NCBI RefSeq assembly: GCF_000317595.1
Contig: NZ_AEJC01000094.1
Span: 1-36,449, forward strand
From: Streptomyces ipomoeae 91-03
Lineage (GTDB): Bacteria > Actinomycetota > Actinomycetes > Streptomycetales > Streptomycetaceae
Length of the DNA stretch: 36,449 nucleotides
Direction of reading: 5' to 3'
The notes beneath the pieces are model-generated. The model was not told the DNA's origin. It saw only the letters and a program-made list of their open reading frames with translations, and ran no database searches. This document shows, one piece after another, positions 1-9,915 of this stretch. A program made the position numbers and the translations under genes. Each line of letters begins with the position of its first letter. Within the stretch, counting starts at the first letter, position 1.

Positions 1-20
1 CCCGCGGTCGACGGTGCGCC

Positions 21-662
21 TCAGCAGTGGGCGCCGCGCTCGGCCGCCGTCATCTTGGTGTCCTTGAAGTTGACGTAGCCGTTCCTGGGGTTGCTGGAGT
101 TGTAGCCGGACGACTCGTAGTTGTTGACGTACCAGATGTAGTGGCCGTAGTAGCGCTTGCCGAAGTGGATCTCGTACCAGCCCTTGGCCTTCTGCTTGGA
201 CGTGCCGCGCTCGATCCAACCCTTGGAGCCGGACGGGATGTTGATCGTGTGGCTCTCGGTGTCGGTGTGCGACGTGGTCCAGTCGTGCCGGTAGCTGACC
301 TCGACGGAGGCCTCGTAGACCTCCCAGAACTTGACGCCGACGGTGACCGCGACGCCGACCGAGTTGGTCGTGGCGGTCGTGTCCGACCAGTCGATCCTCT
401 TCTGGTTGGTCTGGGACCCGCAGTTGTACGCGGTGGCGCCGACCTGGTGGCGCGGGCCGGTGTACTCCGAGTAGCTCTGCGGGTGGAACTCGCAGAGGTC
501 GGCCCAGCTGCAGGCGTTCAGGAGTTCCTTGGTGGTGGGGCTGCTGGCGGCCATGGCCTGGGGAGCGGCCAGGAGCGAGGCGCCCAGGGTGAGGGCGGAG
601 ACGGTTCCGGCTGCGCGGAGGAAGCGGTTGGCGGAGCTGTTGTTACGGCGCACGAATTGCAT
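21..662 (-). CDS. Secreted protein of unknown function, possible aerolysin-like beta fold
   Basis: The 213-residue product starts at ATG 662, which has GGAG about 7 nt upstream; a longer open frame continues upstream but has shadow composition. Residues 1-38 form a Sec signal peptide: RRNN basic start, hydrophobic core around residues 18-32, AMA cleavage site. The mature protein is small and aromatic-rich with four Cys (two near the mature N-terminus, one in YNCGSQ, one at the C-terminal end), so one or two disulfides are possible. The middle has alternating short polar/hydrophobic strands and Ser/Thr-rich patches (TTATTNSVGVAVTV, TTSHTDTESHTINI). That pattern resembles the insertion-hairpin region of aerolysin/ETX-MTX2 pore formers, but I recognise no diagnostic motif, so the fold is a guess. 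No neighbour is co-transcribed. Confidence 0.8.
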   Translation of the reverse strand: MQFVRRNNSSANRFLRAAGTVSALTLGASLLAAPQAMAASSPTTKELLNACSWADLCEFHPQSYSEYTGPRHQVGATAYNCGSQTNQKRIDWSDTTATTNSVGVAVTVGVKFWEVYEASVEVSYRHDWTTSHTDTESHTINIPSGSKGWIERGTSKQKAKGWYEIHFGKRYYGHYIWYVNNYESSGYNSSNPRNGYVNFKDTKMTAAERGAHC

Positions 663-723
663 CGATAACTCCACGAGGGGGGTTGGGTGCCGGCGGAAGG
701 GGGTCCGTCCGGCGACTGGCATA

Positions 724-752
724 ACTATCGAGGCGGGTTCCGGAATGGTCAA
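724..752 (-). promoter_or_regulatory. Sigma70-type promoter of the secreted-protein gene
   Basis: Reading leftwards, TTGACC (752-747) and GATAGT (729-724) are separated by exactly 17 bases, a good match to the housekeeping sigma consensus. Transcription would begin near 717 and give a leader of about 55 nt before the ATG at 662. The stretch around it is clearly more A/T-rich than the coding DNA. Confidence 0.55.
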
Positions 753-1060
753 CAGGATTCCAGGATTTGCTGAAATTAAATCCGCGTAAACGCCTCTTAA
801 TTTCGCACGGAAAATGCCGAACGGCACCGCCGGAATTCGGGAAATGCCGAATCCTGACGGCGCTCGGGCGAAGCGCTGTCCTGGTGATGTCGAGCCGTTC
901 GGGGGTCCACTCTGGAGGGCGTGGGGTTGTTGATCCATGCAGGTCAGAGGGGTAAACAACTCGACCGAGGGGGCTACCGTCGCGTAACCCCGACGAACGG
1001 GACAGCCGCGTACGGGTTGGGGTCCGGCAACCGGTAAGCAGCCGGTAATCGGCGACCGCT
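753..1060. other. Non-coding spacer
   Basis: This interval between the secreted-protein promoter and the 3' end of the nSTAND/WD40 gene has no convincing coding frame. It holds an A/T-rich patch around 770-800 and several G-rich runs. I see no clear terminator hairpin for the upstream gene. Confidence 0.5.
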
Positions 1061-2215
1061 TCAGTGACGTCCGCCGCGCTTGTCCTGCGGACGCCGCGAA
1101 CGGGAGCTGCCCGGGTCTTCCTTGTCCGGGCGTCCACCGGCTTCCTCGTCCGAGCCTCTGGAGGCCTTTTCGGAGACCGGCCGGTCCTGTTTCTCCGGTG
1201 CGGGACGGGTCTTTTTCGTCTTCTTCCCGGACGGCGTGCTGCGGGGCGGTGCCTGTGCCGGGTCCGGAGCGGTCTTCGGGGTCGGAGCGGCGGTGCGGGC
1301 CGCGCTCATTCCGGGGGTGGGCTCGGCGACGGCGTCCGCCTCCACGGCCGTGTCCACCTCCGCCTCCGCGCCCGCCTCCATCTCCGCGCCCGCGCCCGCG
1401 TCGGACGGGTCGCAGACGCGGCGGAAGGGCACGTCCGGGAGATAGGCGCGCCACTCGGAGGCGCTCAGGGTCGTTCCCGTACGGGCACAGAGGCGGGCCG
1501 CGACGCGGGCGGGGTCGATGACGTACCTCTGCACGGGGACGTGACCGCTGCCCGCGTGGACGTGACCTCCGTCCGCGCTGAAGGCGAGGGAGTCGATGGC
1601 CTCGCCCGGGGTGCTGAGGCTGCCGCCGAGGGGCTTCCGTGTGGGTACGTCCCAGAGGCGCAGGTCGCCGGAGCCGTAACCGACCGCGAGGGTACGGCCG
1701 TCGGGGCTGAAGGCCAGGGCGGTGATCCGGGCGCAGTGGGCGCAGCCGGGCGTGGCGGGAATCGCGGGAAGGACGGCTTCCCGGTGCCGGTTCGTGCCGC
1801 CGCCCCACAGCGTGACCGTGCCGAAGGCCCCGCCGGTCGCCAGATGGGTGCCGTCGGCGCTCAGGGCGAGGACGCCCGAGCCGTCCCCCTCGTCCGGCGG
1901 CACCTCGGCGTCCAGGCCGAAGGGCAGCGCCGTCCGGCGGCCGGTGAAACCGGCGGACAGGGACTCCTTCAGGGCTGCGGCGAGGGCGTCCGGCCCCGCC
2001 GTCACCGTCCCGCTTCCGGTGTCCCACACCTGTCCGGTGAGCGATCCGGTGGGCGTGGCCAGGGAGACCAGGAGGCGGCGGCCCTTCGGGGTGAGCGCGA
2101 TCGAGCGGACGACGGGTGGGGTCGCGGACGCGGACGGGGCGCCGAGGGCGAGTGCGGACATCGTGCGGCGGCGCGGCACGTCCCAGACGACGAACCGGGC
2201 GAGGGACGCGGCGAG

Positions 2216-2282
<67 letters not shown>

Positions 2283-3204
2283 GCGGTGACGCCGTAGGCG
2301 AGAGCGCTGCCATCGGGGCTGAAGGCCATCAGGGGACGACCCAACGCCCCTTCCGGCATGGGCAGTTCGGCGACGAGGCGGTCGTCGCGGGTGTCGCGCA
2401 GGCGGACGCGGTAGCCGTCGGCGGACCGTTCGGCGGTGGCCAGGAGGCGGCCGTCCGGACTGAGCAGCGCGTCGTCGAGCGGCCGGTCGCGCCACCGGGA
2501 GGTGAGGGGGGCCGAGACGTCGAGGGAGTGGACCGTGCCGCCGGCCAGGTAACGCAGTGTCGGGCTGTCGGGGTCCCAGGCGAGGGCGGTGACCGGTCCG
2601 TCGGCCAGGGCGTGGCGGAACACCGGCGCGTCCGGTGCCGAGATCCGCCACACCGTCGTCTCGTCGGGGCCCGCCGCCAGGAAGGACCCGTCCGGCGTGA
2701 AGGCGAGGTGCCGGACTTCCGGGACCGTGAGGGCGGCGAGTCGCTGCCCCGAGGTGGTGTCCCAGACACGTATCCCGGTGTCCGACACGGCGGCGAGCCG
2801 CGTACCGCCCCGGTCGAAGACCAAGGCCGTGGACGAGCAGTCCGGTGTCCGCGCCCTCCGCCAGGCTCCGCGCAGCGCACGGTGGCTGACGGTGTCCCAC
2901 ACCGCGAGCGGCCTGCCCGGCCGGCAGACGGCCACCAGCCGGTCGTCGGCACTGGAGACCGGGTACGCGGCTACGGCCGAGTACGTGGCTCGGGTCGCAT
3001 ACGAGCCGTCCGCCGCGTACATGCCATCCGTCGGCTGCCCGGCACGCGGCGAACGCGCGGTACCGGCCGCCGTCGCCGCCGTCTCGAACAGCAGCCTGCC
3101 GTCCGCGAGGGCGCGCACCTGCGCCGTCGGGCGCTTGCCGGAGCCGCGTACGACATAGCTGTTCCCACCCGCGCCGAAGCCGAGGACGGGGCCGGCCGTC
3201 GTAC

Positions 3205-3327
3205 GCCGACCGGTGGCCGTGCGGTCGTCGGCCGCCGTACGGTCATCGGCCGCCGTGCCGTCGTCGGCCACCGTCCGGTCCTCAACCGTCGTACCGTCAT
3301 CGGCCGCCGTACGGTCATCGGCCACGT
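3205..3327 (-). repeat. Tandem 18-base coding repeat (ADDRTA type)
   Basis: Around six to seven degenerate copies of an 18-base unit (core GTACGGTCATCGGCCGCC on the plus strand) encode repeats of the form ADDRTA/ADDGTA. They lie at the start of the third frame segment, between the membrane-helix region and the WD40 propeller, so they would form a flexible hydrophilic linker. Confidence 0.65.
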
Positions 3328-5532
3328 CGTCCCGCTTCACGGGCAGATGCCACAAGATCTGGTCGCCGTCACCGGCGAGGGCCAGCGCCCCCCGTCCGGG
3401 CTGACCGCCGTGACCGGTACGTCCGGCAGCGGGCCGGAACCGGTCCGGCGGTGTGTGTCCACGTCCCAGGCCGACCAGCGGCCACCGCCCACCGTGAGCA
3501 GGGTGCGGCCGGAGTCGGTGAGGAAGACGCGGCCCTCCCCGCCCTGGACCGGGCCGGTGAAGACGTCGAGTTCGGGTTCGGCGAGGGCGGTGAGGAGGGC
3601 CGCGCGGCTCTCGGCGGTCGGGGCGAGCCGCCAGGCGGCGACGCTGAGGAGGGCGCCGGTGCGGGGGTCGGTCGCCCGGGCGCGGCCGGCGAGGGCGGCG
3701 GCCTCACGGGCGGCGGCCCGGGTGCGTGCCATGTCGGCCGCGCGATGCTCCTGCCAGGCGACGTGCCCGGTGACCAGCGCTCCCGCCACCACGCAGGAGA
3801 GGGCGACGGTCAGGCGCCGCAACCGGCTGCGCATACGGCCGGCCGTCCAGCGCTCCATGGAGTGGGCGACGCGGGAGGCGCTGAGGAAGGCCCGTTCGCG
3901 GCCGGTGAGGTCGTCGTCGTTGCGGCCCCGGCCGAACAGCACGTCGGCGACGGCGAGTCGGGCACCTCGGTACAGGATGCCGGGGTCACGGCCGTGCTCC
4001 TGCCAGTCACGGGCGGCCTCGCTGAGGTGGCGGTGCTCGCGCATCCGCTCCCGGTGCTCCTCGATCCACCGCTGCAGCCGGGGCCAGCCGGTGATGAGGG
4101 CCTCGTGGGCGAGTTCGACGTTCTCCTCGTCGAGGGTCACGAGGCGGGCGCGGACCAGCCGTTCGAGGACGACGGGCACCTCGGGGTCCAGCCACTCCCG
4201 GAGATCGGCGCGCCGGAGCGGGCGGCGGGTGTCGGGGGTGCCCTCACCGGGGTTGATCAGCGCCAGCAGGAGCCGCCGGGCGGCCTCGGCCTGGCCGTCG
4301 GAGAGCCCCCCGTACACGTGCTCGGCCGCCGCGGCGATCGCTCCGTGGACGCCGCCCGCCTCCTCGTACGCGGCCAGGGTCAGCACCCCGCTGCGCCGGC
4401 GCCGCCAGGTCTCGCGCAGGGCGTGGGAGAGCATCGGCAGGGCGCAGGGCTGGTCGACGACCTCCTCGACCAGTCGCGCGGTCAGTTCCCGCTCCACGCG
4501 CAGGCCCGCGGCGTGGCGGGTCCGACGACCGCTTCCCGCAGTTCGGTCCGGTTCATCGGCCGGACCGTCAGCGCGGTGTGGCGTAACTCCTCGGCGAGAC
4601 CGGGGTGTTCGGCGCACCGGTCGGAGAAGGTGCCGCCCACGGCGATGACCACGCGCAGTCCGCCGGCGGGGTCCTTGGCGGTCAGCAGCTGTTCGACGAA
4701 CCGCCACCGGTCGGAGCGGTCGCGGCAGAGCGTGAAGATCTCCTCGAACTGGTCGACCACCACGAGGCGTTCCCGCCCGTCGTGTCGCGGTGTCAGGAGC
4801 GGGCCGTGGGTGGCGGCGGGCCGAGCCCCCGGCGTGATCAGCCGGATCTCCGGTTCGCAGTGCGCCTCGCGCGCCAGGGTCTGCAGCCGGGGTATCAGTC
4901 CCGCCCGCAGGAGCGAGGACTTCCCGCTGCCGGAGGCGCCGAGCACCACCACGAACCGGTGCTCCCGCACCAGCCCCACCACCTCCTCGGTCAGCCGTTC
5001 CCGGCCGAAGAAGAGGTCCTGGTCACCCGACTCGAACCGGGCCAGCCCCTGGTACGGCGACTCGCCCTCCTGCCCGGCACGCGCCGTCGTCTCCTTGGCC
5101 ACCGCCTTCAACCGGTCGGCCCAGACGTCCGGATCCGCCCCGCACACCTGCGCGTAGGCACGCACCACCGCGACCGACGGCAGCCGTTCACCCGAGGCGG
5201 CCCGCGACAGGGCGGTCACCGAGAGCCGGGCCCGCTGGGCCATCGAGCGGTAGGACGGGGAGCCGGCCTCCTGGCGTAGCGATCGCAATTCGTGGGCGAA
5301 CCGCTGCACGGGACCGGCGTCGGGGTCCAGCGGTCGCTCGGGACGCCCCACTACGACGCCGCCTTCCGTGCGTCGCAGGAGGACAGACAGCTTCTCGGAC
5401 TCACTGGCAATCGCTTTCACAAACGGTCAGTGGACGGCCGGGGCCAAGGTGCCGGTGAGTATGTCATGACCGCTTGAGACTTAAAAAGAAGAACCAGCCG
5501 GTAACTACGGCGTGCGCACGCCCTTCCCGAAG

Positions 5533-6255
5533 TCACGGCATCGCCGGCTCCGGGTTGCCGTAGTAGGCGTCGGGGCCGTGCTTGCGGGTGTAGTGGCGGT
5601 TCAGGAGGTGGGGAGGGGGCGGGGCCGACGGGGACAGGGACATGGTGTGGAGGGCGATGTCGGCGACGGCCTCGCAGAGGATCGCGTGTTCCAGGGACTT
5701 GCGGGCGGTGGCGCCCCAGGTGAACGGGCCGTGCCCCGCGACGGGGGCGGCGGGGACCTCGACGGCCCGCCGGTCGTCGCCGTCGAGGAGGTCCACGATG
5801 ACGTGGCCGGTGTTGTACTCGTAGTCCTTCGCGCACTCCTCCTCGGTGAGGTCGCGGGTGACGGGTATGGGCCCGTTGAAGGTGTCGGCGTGGGTGGTGC
5901 CGAGGACGGGGATGTCCCGGTGCGCCTGGGCGAAGGCCACGGCGTGCGTGGAGTGGGTGTGGGTCACGCCGCCGACGGACGGGAACGCCAGGTACAGGCA
6001 GCGGTGGGTCTCGGTGTCGGTGGAGGGCCGCAGGTCGCCCTCCACCACCGCGCCGTCGGACAGGCGTACCGTCACCAGGTCGTCGATCGTCAGGACCTCG
6101 TACGGGACTCCGGACGGCTTGATGACGAACACACCGGCCTCCCGGTCGACCCCGCTGACGTTTCCCCAGGTCAGGGTCGCCAGGCCCACCTGGGGGATGG
6201 CGAGGTTCGCCTCCAGTACCTCACGGCGCAGGCTCTCCCGGACAGTTGTGGTCAT
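5533..6255 (-). CDS. araD: L-ribulose-5-phosphate 4-epimerase
   Basis: This 240-residue class II aldolase-fold enzyme interconverts L-ribulose-5-phosphate and D-xylulose-5-phosphate, the last step of L-arabinose catabolism. The zinc ligands are visible as H99 and H101 in THTHSTH and H175 in AGHGPF, and the acidic residue D80 lies in STDTETH. All four are offset by +4 from the E. coli residues D76/H95/H97/H171. The C-terminal HYTRKHG..AYYGN motif is also typical. ATG 6255 has AAGGAA six bases upstream. The gene follows the araA remnant by 15 bases, so the two were co-transcribed. Length is normal (E. coli 231). Confidence 0.93.
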   Translation of the reverse strand: MTTTVRESLRREVLEANLAIPQVGLATLTWGNVSGVDREAGVFVIKPSGVPYEVLTIDDLVTVRLSDGAVVEGDLRPSTDTETHRCLYLAFPSVGGVTHTHSTHAVAFAQAHRDIPVLGTTHADTFNGPIPVTRDLTEEECAKDYEYNTGHVIVDLLDGDDRRAVEVPAAPVAGHGPFTWGATARKSLEHAILCEAVADIALHTMSLSPSAPPPPHLLNRHYTRKHGPDAYYGNPEPAMP

Positions 6256-6270
6256 GGTCGGTTCCTTGTC

Positions 6271-7170
6271 TCAGAGGGCCTGGGCGAGGCGGTGGTAGGC
6301 CGCGTTCCAGCGGATCTCCTTGGCGAGTCGGTCGGAGGTCGTGTTCTCGTCGATCGTCAGCAGCTCCACGCCTGCCATGGCCGCGAAGTCCGTGAGCGTT
6401 TCGAGGTCCACCGCCGAGCTGAGCACCGTGTGGTGCGGGGCGCCCGCGAGCAGCCAGCTCTCGGCCGACTCCGCCAGCGAGGGGCGCGGCTTCCACACGG
6501 CCCTGGCCACCGGCAGGTGGGGCAGCGGCTGGCTCGGGGCCATGACGTCCACGGCGTTCGCGGTCAGCCGGAAGCGGTCGCCGAGGTCGGAGAGGCCGAC
6601 GACGACGGCGGGGCCCTCGGCCGCGTCGAAGACCAGACGGACCGGGTCCTCGCGGCCGCCGATGGACAGGGGGTGGATCTCGCAGCGGGGGCGGTCGGCC
6701 GCCACCGAGGGGCAGACCTCCAGCATGTGGGCGCCGAGGACGCGCGGAGTGCCCGGGCCGAGGTGGTAGGTGTAGTCCTCCATGAAGCTGGTGCCGCCGG
6801 GACGTCCGGCGCCCATGACCTTCATCGTGCGCAGCAGGGCCGATGTCTTCCAGTCGCCTTCCCCGCCGAACCCGTACCCGTCGGCCATCAGCCGCTGCAC
6901 GGCGATTCCGGGGAGCTGGCGCAGTCCGCCGAGGTCCTCGAAGTTGGTGGTGAAGGCGGTGAAGCCGCCCTCGGTGAGGAAGCCGCGCAGACCCAGCTCC
7001 AGACGGGCCGCGTACAGCAGCGAGTCGTGGCGGATGCCGCCCGGGCGCAGGGCCGGGACCACGTCGTACGACTCGACGTACTCGGCGGCGAGTTCGGCGG
7101 CCTCCTTGTCCTCGACCGCGTCGACCACGGCCACCAGGTCGTTGACGGCGTAGGTGTTGACCGAGTCGCC
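6271..7170 (-). pseudogene. araA: L-arabinose isomerase, C-terminal part fused to a permease
   Basis: About 300 residues corresponding to the C-terminal 60% of AraA (normally about 500). The family blocks [30 protein letters not shown] and GAPHHTVL are present, so the catalytic Glu and metal-binding His residues are retained, but the N-terminal domain is missing. The frame continues without a stop into an ABC permease N-terminus at about 7168, giving a 505-residue chimeric ORF. In the family the block [11 protein letters not shown] follows a further 200 or so residues that are absent here. The chimera is very unlikely to be an active isomerase because the N-terminal domain builds the fold and oligomer. 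Confidence 0.88.
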
Positions 7171-7785
7171 GGTCCACTGCCAGGTCACGATGTTGCCCAG
7201 CGAGGTCAGCATCAGGCTGTGTCCCAGCAGGCCGACCTTCCCCAGGCCGAGCGCGTGGCTGAGGGAGTTCACCGGGCCGAAGGTGGGGCTGTACAGGAAG
7301 CCCCACATCAGCGCGCCGATCACCGCGGGCACGGCGTACGGCATGAACAGCGTCATCCGGAAGACCTTGGCGAGCCGGCTGCTGACCTCGTCGATGATGA
7401 GGGCGCCGAGCAGCGCGAGCCCCAGCATGACCGGGATCTGCACCAGGCCGAAGACGATCACGCGGCGCACGCCGGACAGGAAGTGCGGGTCGGTGAAGGT
7501 CTGCTTGTAGTTGGTGAACCAGCTGAAGTGGTCACCGCCGACCAGGGTGGAGGTCCTCAGGCTCAGCCAGAAGGCGTACACCAGCGGGGCCACCAGGAAG
7601 GCCAGGAAGAGCAGACCGAACGGGGTGACCAGCAGCAGGCCCATGGCCTTGTGGCGGGTACGGCCGCTCAGCCGTCCCGTGCGCCGGCCCGCCTTCCGGC
7701 CGGCGGCCTGGGCGCCACCGCCCTGCGGGGTCGGCCGGGGCAGGGGCACGGCGGCCGTGGGTCCCTGCTGTCGAAGCAGGCTCAT
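7168..7785 (-). pseudogene. Sugar ABC transporter permease (MalF type), N-terminal part
   Basis: About 205 residues with a basic cytosolic N-terminus and three to four membrane helices (around residues 48-75, 105-130 and 143-165). It breaks off after IVTWQWTG, before the EAA loop that contacts the ATPase, so it cannot couple to an ATPase. It runs in frame into AraA. ATG 7785 is preferred over GTG 7788 because AAGGAG lies about 6 bases upstream of the ATG. In an intact locus the order binding protein, permease, second permease, araA, araD would be expected; the missing pieces fit one deletion of roughly 2 kb. Confidence 0.85.
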
Positions 7786-7810
7786 CACTTCTCCTTGCGC
7801 GTCTTGCGGG

Positions 7811-7856
7811 GCCCCCGCCGACGGCGGGCGTACGACGCTCGGGCGTCGGCGGGGGC
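7811..7856 (-). promoter_or_regulatory. Intercistronic hairpin between binding protein and permease
   Basis: A perfect 13-base inverted repeat, GCCCCCGCCGACG at 7811-7823 and CGTCGGCGGGGGC at 7844-7856, lies in the 97-base gap between the binding-protein stop and the permease start. Such hairpins after sugar-binding-protein genes typically stabilise the upstream message or attenuate read-through, so that the binding protein is made in excess. Confidence 0.6.
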
Positions 7857-7882
7857 GGTGGGGGCCGGAGGGAATCGGCCGG

Positions 7883-8374
7883 TTACTCGCTGACCTTGAA
7901 TCCCTGCTTGGTCGCGTAGGAGGTCACCTGCTGCTGGACGTTGTCGGAGACGGACGACCAGGAGGTCTGACCCTGGAGGGCCTTGCCCACCTCACTGGTG
8001 TCGGTGTTGTAGGCGTAGTCCTGGAACGGGCTCCAGTCGAAGCTCCCGATGCCGTTCGCGGCGGGCACGAACACCTCGTTGATCTGCTGGCCGCCGAAGA
8101 AGTCGTACTTCTTGGTCTTGAAGTACTCGCCGTTGAGGATCGGCTTGGACAGCGGGAAGAGGTAGGCCTGGTCGATGCCGATCTTCCAGGCGGCCTCCGA
8201 GGTGCCGAACAGCTCCCTGGCGACCTCGGTGGCCTCCTTCGGGTGCTTGGTCTGCGAGGTCACCGAGAAGCTCGAACCGCCCCAGTCGCCCTGGTCGCTG
8301 CCGCCCGCCGTCCACTGCGGCAGCGGAGCGACGCGCCACTTGCCCGCGGTCTTCTTGGCGACGCTGGAGAGTTG
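7883..8374 (-). pseudogene. Sugar ABC transporter substrate-binding protein, C-terminal fragment
   Basis: About 160 residues of a family 1 extracellular solute-binding protein. Recognisable parts are the WRVAPLPQW strand, the GGSSF..SQTKHP helix start, the 'KEATEVARELF' helix and a C-terminal helix region. The N-terminal 250 or more residues and the lipoprotein signal are missing. The frame is cut at about 8374 by the end of an IS605-type element. The far side of that element (9812 onward) does not continue this gene, so it is not a simple insertion. Confidence 0.85.
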
Positions 8375-8381
8375 ACTTGCT

Positions 8382-8442
8382 CCTCGGGCTGAAGCCCGAG
8401 GATTCTGGCCTTCCGTTCCGTTGCTGTGCCGCTACGCGGCAC
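8382..8442 (-). ncRNA. tnpB 3' end and right-end hairpins, probable omega-RNA scaffold region
   Basis: Two hairpins lie at the tnpB 3' end: GTGCCG/CGGCAC (8426-8442), which overlaps the stop codon, and CCTCGGGCT/AGCCCGAGG (8382-8401). In TnpB systems the guide (omega) RNA is transcribed from exactly this position, overlapping the 3' end of tnpB and ending at the element boundary. The guide would then be the flanking sequence leftwards of about 8374. This is an inference from position and structure. Confidence 0.45.
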
Positions 8443-9508
8443 GGGCTTGGGTCGGGAATCCGTGGCTTCCTGCTTCGTCGCGCTGTGCCGGGACGAGTCC
8501 TGGTCTCACCTGCGCTCCACAGGCTGTCACCGCCAGTCCGGCGGCCGTTTTGACGTTCTTCGCGGCGTTGTGGTCCCGGTCATGGACCGCACCGCAGGCG
8601 GCACAGGTCCAGGTCCGGATGTGCAAGGGCTTGGGGCCGTCCTGGGCCCCGCACCGCGAGCAGACCTGGCTGGTCGGTGTGAACCGGCCGATCTTCACCA
8701 GGGTCCGCCCGTACCGAGCCGCTTTGTATTCCAGCATGTGTACGAACTGCGACCAGCCCGCATCATGCACACTCTTCGCCAGCTTGGTGCGCGCCAGTCC
8801 TTTGACCGCCAGGTCCTCCACGGCGATCCCTTGGTTGTCGGAGATCAGCTGAGTGGAGAGCTGGTGGTGGAACTCACGGCGGGCGTCCGTCACTTGTGCG
8901 TGGGCGCGGGCGACCTTGAGTCGCGCCTTCTCGCGGTTGCTGGATCCCTTCTGTTTGCGGGACAGCTCGCGCTGGGCCTTCTTCAGCTTCTTCTCCGCGC
9001 GGCGCAGGAACCTGGGGGAGTCGATCTTCGTGCCGTCGGAGAGGACGGCGAAGTGCGTCAGCCCAAGGCCGATGCCGACTGTCCGGTCACTGGCGGGCAT
9101 CCGGGCGGCGTCGGCGGCCGGGTCGGTGTCGATGACGAACGAGGCGAAGAACCTTCCGGCCGCGTCCTTGATGACGGTGACCGAGGTCGGGGTGGCGGGC
9201 AGGGTGCGGGACCACTTCACCTTCACCGGACCGATCTTCGGCAGGTTCAGCCGGCCGCTGTCGGTGAGGTGCCAGCGGGCGTTGGCGGTGAACCGGATCG
9301 ACTGCCGGGCATCTTTACGGGACTTGAAGCGGGGCGGGCCGGTCTTGGGGCCCTTGCGGGTGCCCTTGAGGGAGGCGAAGAAGTTCCGGTACGCGGTCTC
9401 CGCGTCGCGCAGGGACTGCTGCAGGACGACCGCGGAGACCTCGCCCAGCCAGGACCGGGCCTCGGTCAGTTTCGCCTGGGTGATCAGCTTCTTCGACAGC
9501 TCACCGGC
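8432..9508 (-). pseudogene. tnpB: TnpB RNA-guided nuclease homologue, 5'-truncated
   Basis: About 359 residues are readable, but no start codon exists in this frame upstream of GTG 9226, so the N-terminal 40-50 residues (WED/REC start) are lost. The RuvC-II Glu is in AVEDLAVKGL, the zinc ribbon is CSRCG...CAACG, and the RuvC-III Asp is in DRDHNAAKN. The RuvC-I motif reads GIGLGLTHFAVL where the family has GIDLG, so the first catalytic Asp is replaced by Gly (GGC for GAC). Even an internally started product would therefore be expected to lack nuclease activity. Confidence 0.85.
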
Positions 9509-9511
9509 CTT

Positions 9512-9675
9512 AAGGCGTCTCCTCCCGCCGACTGCGCAAGGAGTTCCCCGACCTGGTACGCCACTACTGGCGGGCGAACAAGTTGTGGTCGGGCTCCTAC
9601 TTCGCCGGGACCGTCGGCGGCGCCCCGCTCACCGTGGTCAAGCAGTACATCGAGCGGCAGAACCGCCCGGCGTGA
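9512..9675 (+). pseudogene. tnpA: TnpA (Y1/HUH transposase) C-terminal fragment
   Basis: The last 54 residues of an IS200/IS605 single-strand transposase are readable: VSSRRLRKEF, HYWRANKLWSGSYFAG, then GAPLTVVKQYIE, where the Tyr is the catalytic nucleophile. The N-terminal two thirds, including the HUH motif, are missing. A TAA lies directly before the first recognisable codon, so nothing upstream can read into it. The cut coincides with the cut in tnpB, so one event removed the divergent start region of both genes. Confidence 0.82.
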
Positions 9676-9815
9676 AGCCCTGCCCGGCCCTGGTGACGCT
9701 ACGCGCCACCAGCCGTATCCGGCTCCGCCGGACCCGAAACCGCGACGCTCCGCGTCGCACCATCAGATTCGCTTCACCCCCGGCGTGAACGCCGGAGCAC
9801 TGCGAATAAGTCCCG

Positions 9816-9915
9816 GTAGCTGAAGTGGCGCTTGCCCCAGCGGACGGTGAAGGTGCGGTCGCCGCTGCCGGAGTTGTACGTGACCAGCGCGGTGGAGCCG
9901 TCGGGGTTGGCCACG
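9816..9915 (-). pseudogene. Secreted glycosidase C-terminal piece (segment A)
   Basis: About 32 residues matching the C-terminal beta-sandwich of secreted actinobacterial glycosidases (GH30-like): NPDGSTALVTYNS, RTFTVRWG, RHFSY. It stops at the IS end; the next strand, usually YTLPAGA..TFTW, is not here but occurs at 17954 on the opposite strand. Upstream it is fused in frame to a permease. Confidence 0.65.

Larger units (their letters stand above)
8375..9815 (-). mobile_element. Decayed IS200/IS605-family element
   Basis: The element has divergent tnpB (minus strand) and tnpA (plus strand) remnants between two subterminal hairpins: CCTCGGGCT/AGCCCGAGG at 8382-8401 on the tnpB side and CCGGCG/CGCCGG at 9780-9795 on the tnpA side. 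As in the family, the ends are hairpins rather than terminal inverted repeats, and I see no target duplication. The 5' ends of both genes are gone and meet at about 9510. The flanks belong to different genes (binding protein on the left, glycosidase on the right), so the element sits at a rearrangement point. Exact ends are uncertain by a few bases. Confidence 0.8.

Noticed and set aside
5512..7893. A 793-codon plus-strand open frame opposite the arabinose locus
   Set aside because: It is the antisense shadow of araD, araA and permease sequence; it has no recognisable motif and low-complexity composition.
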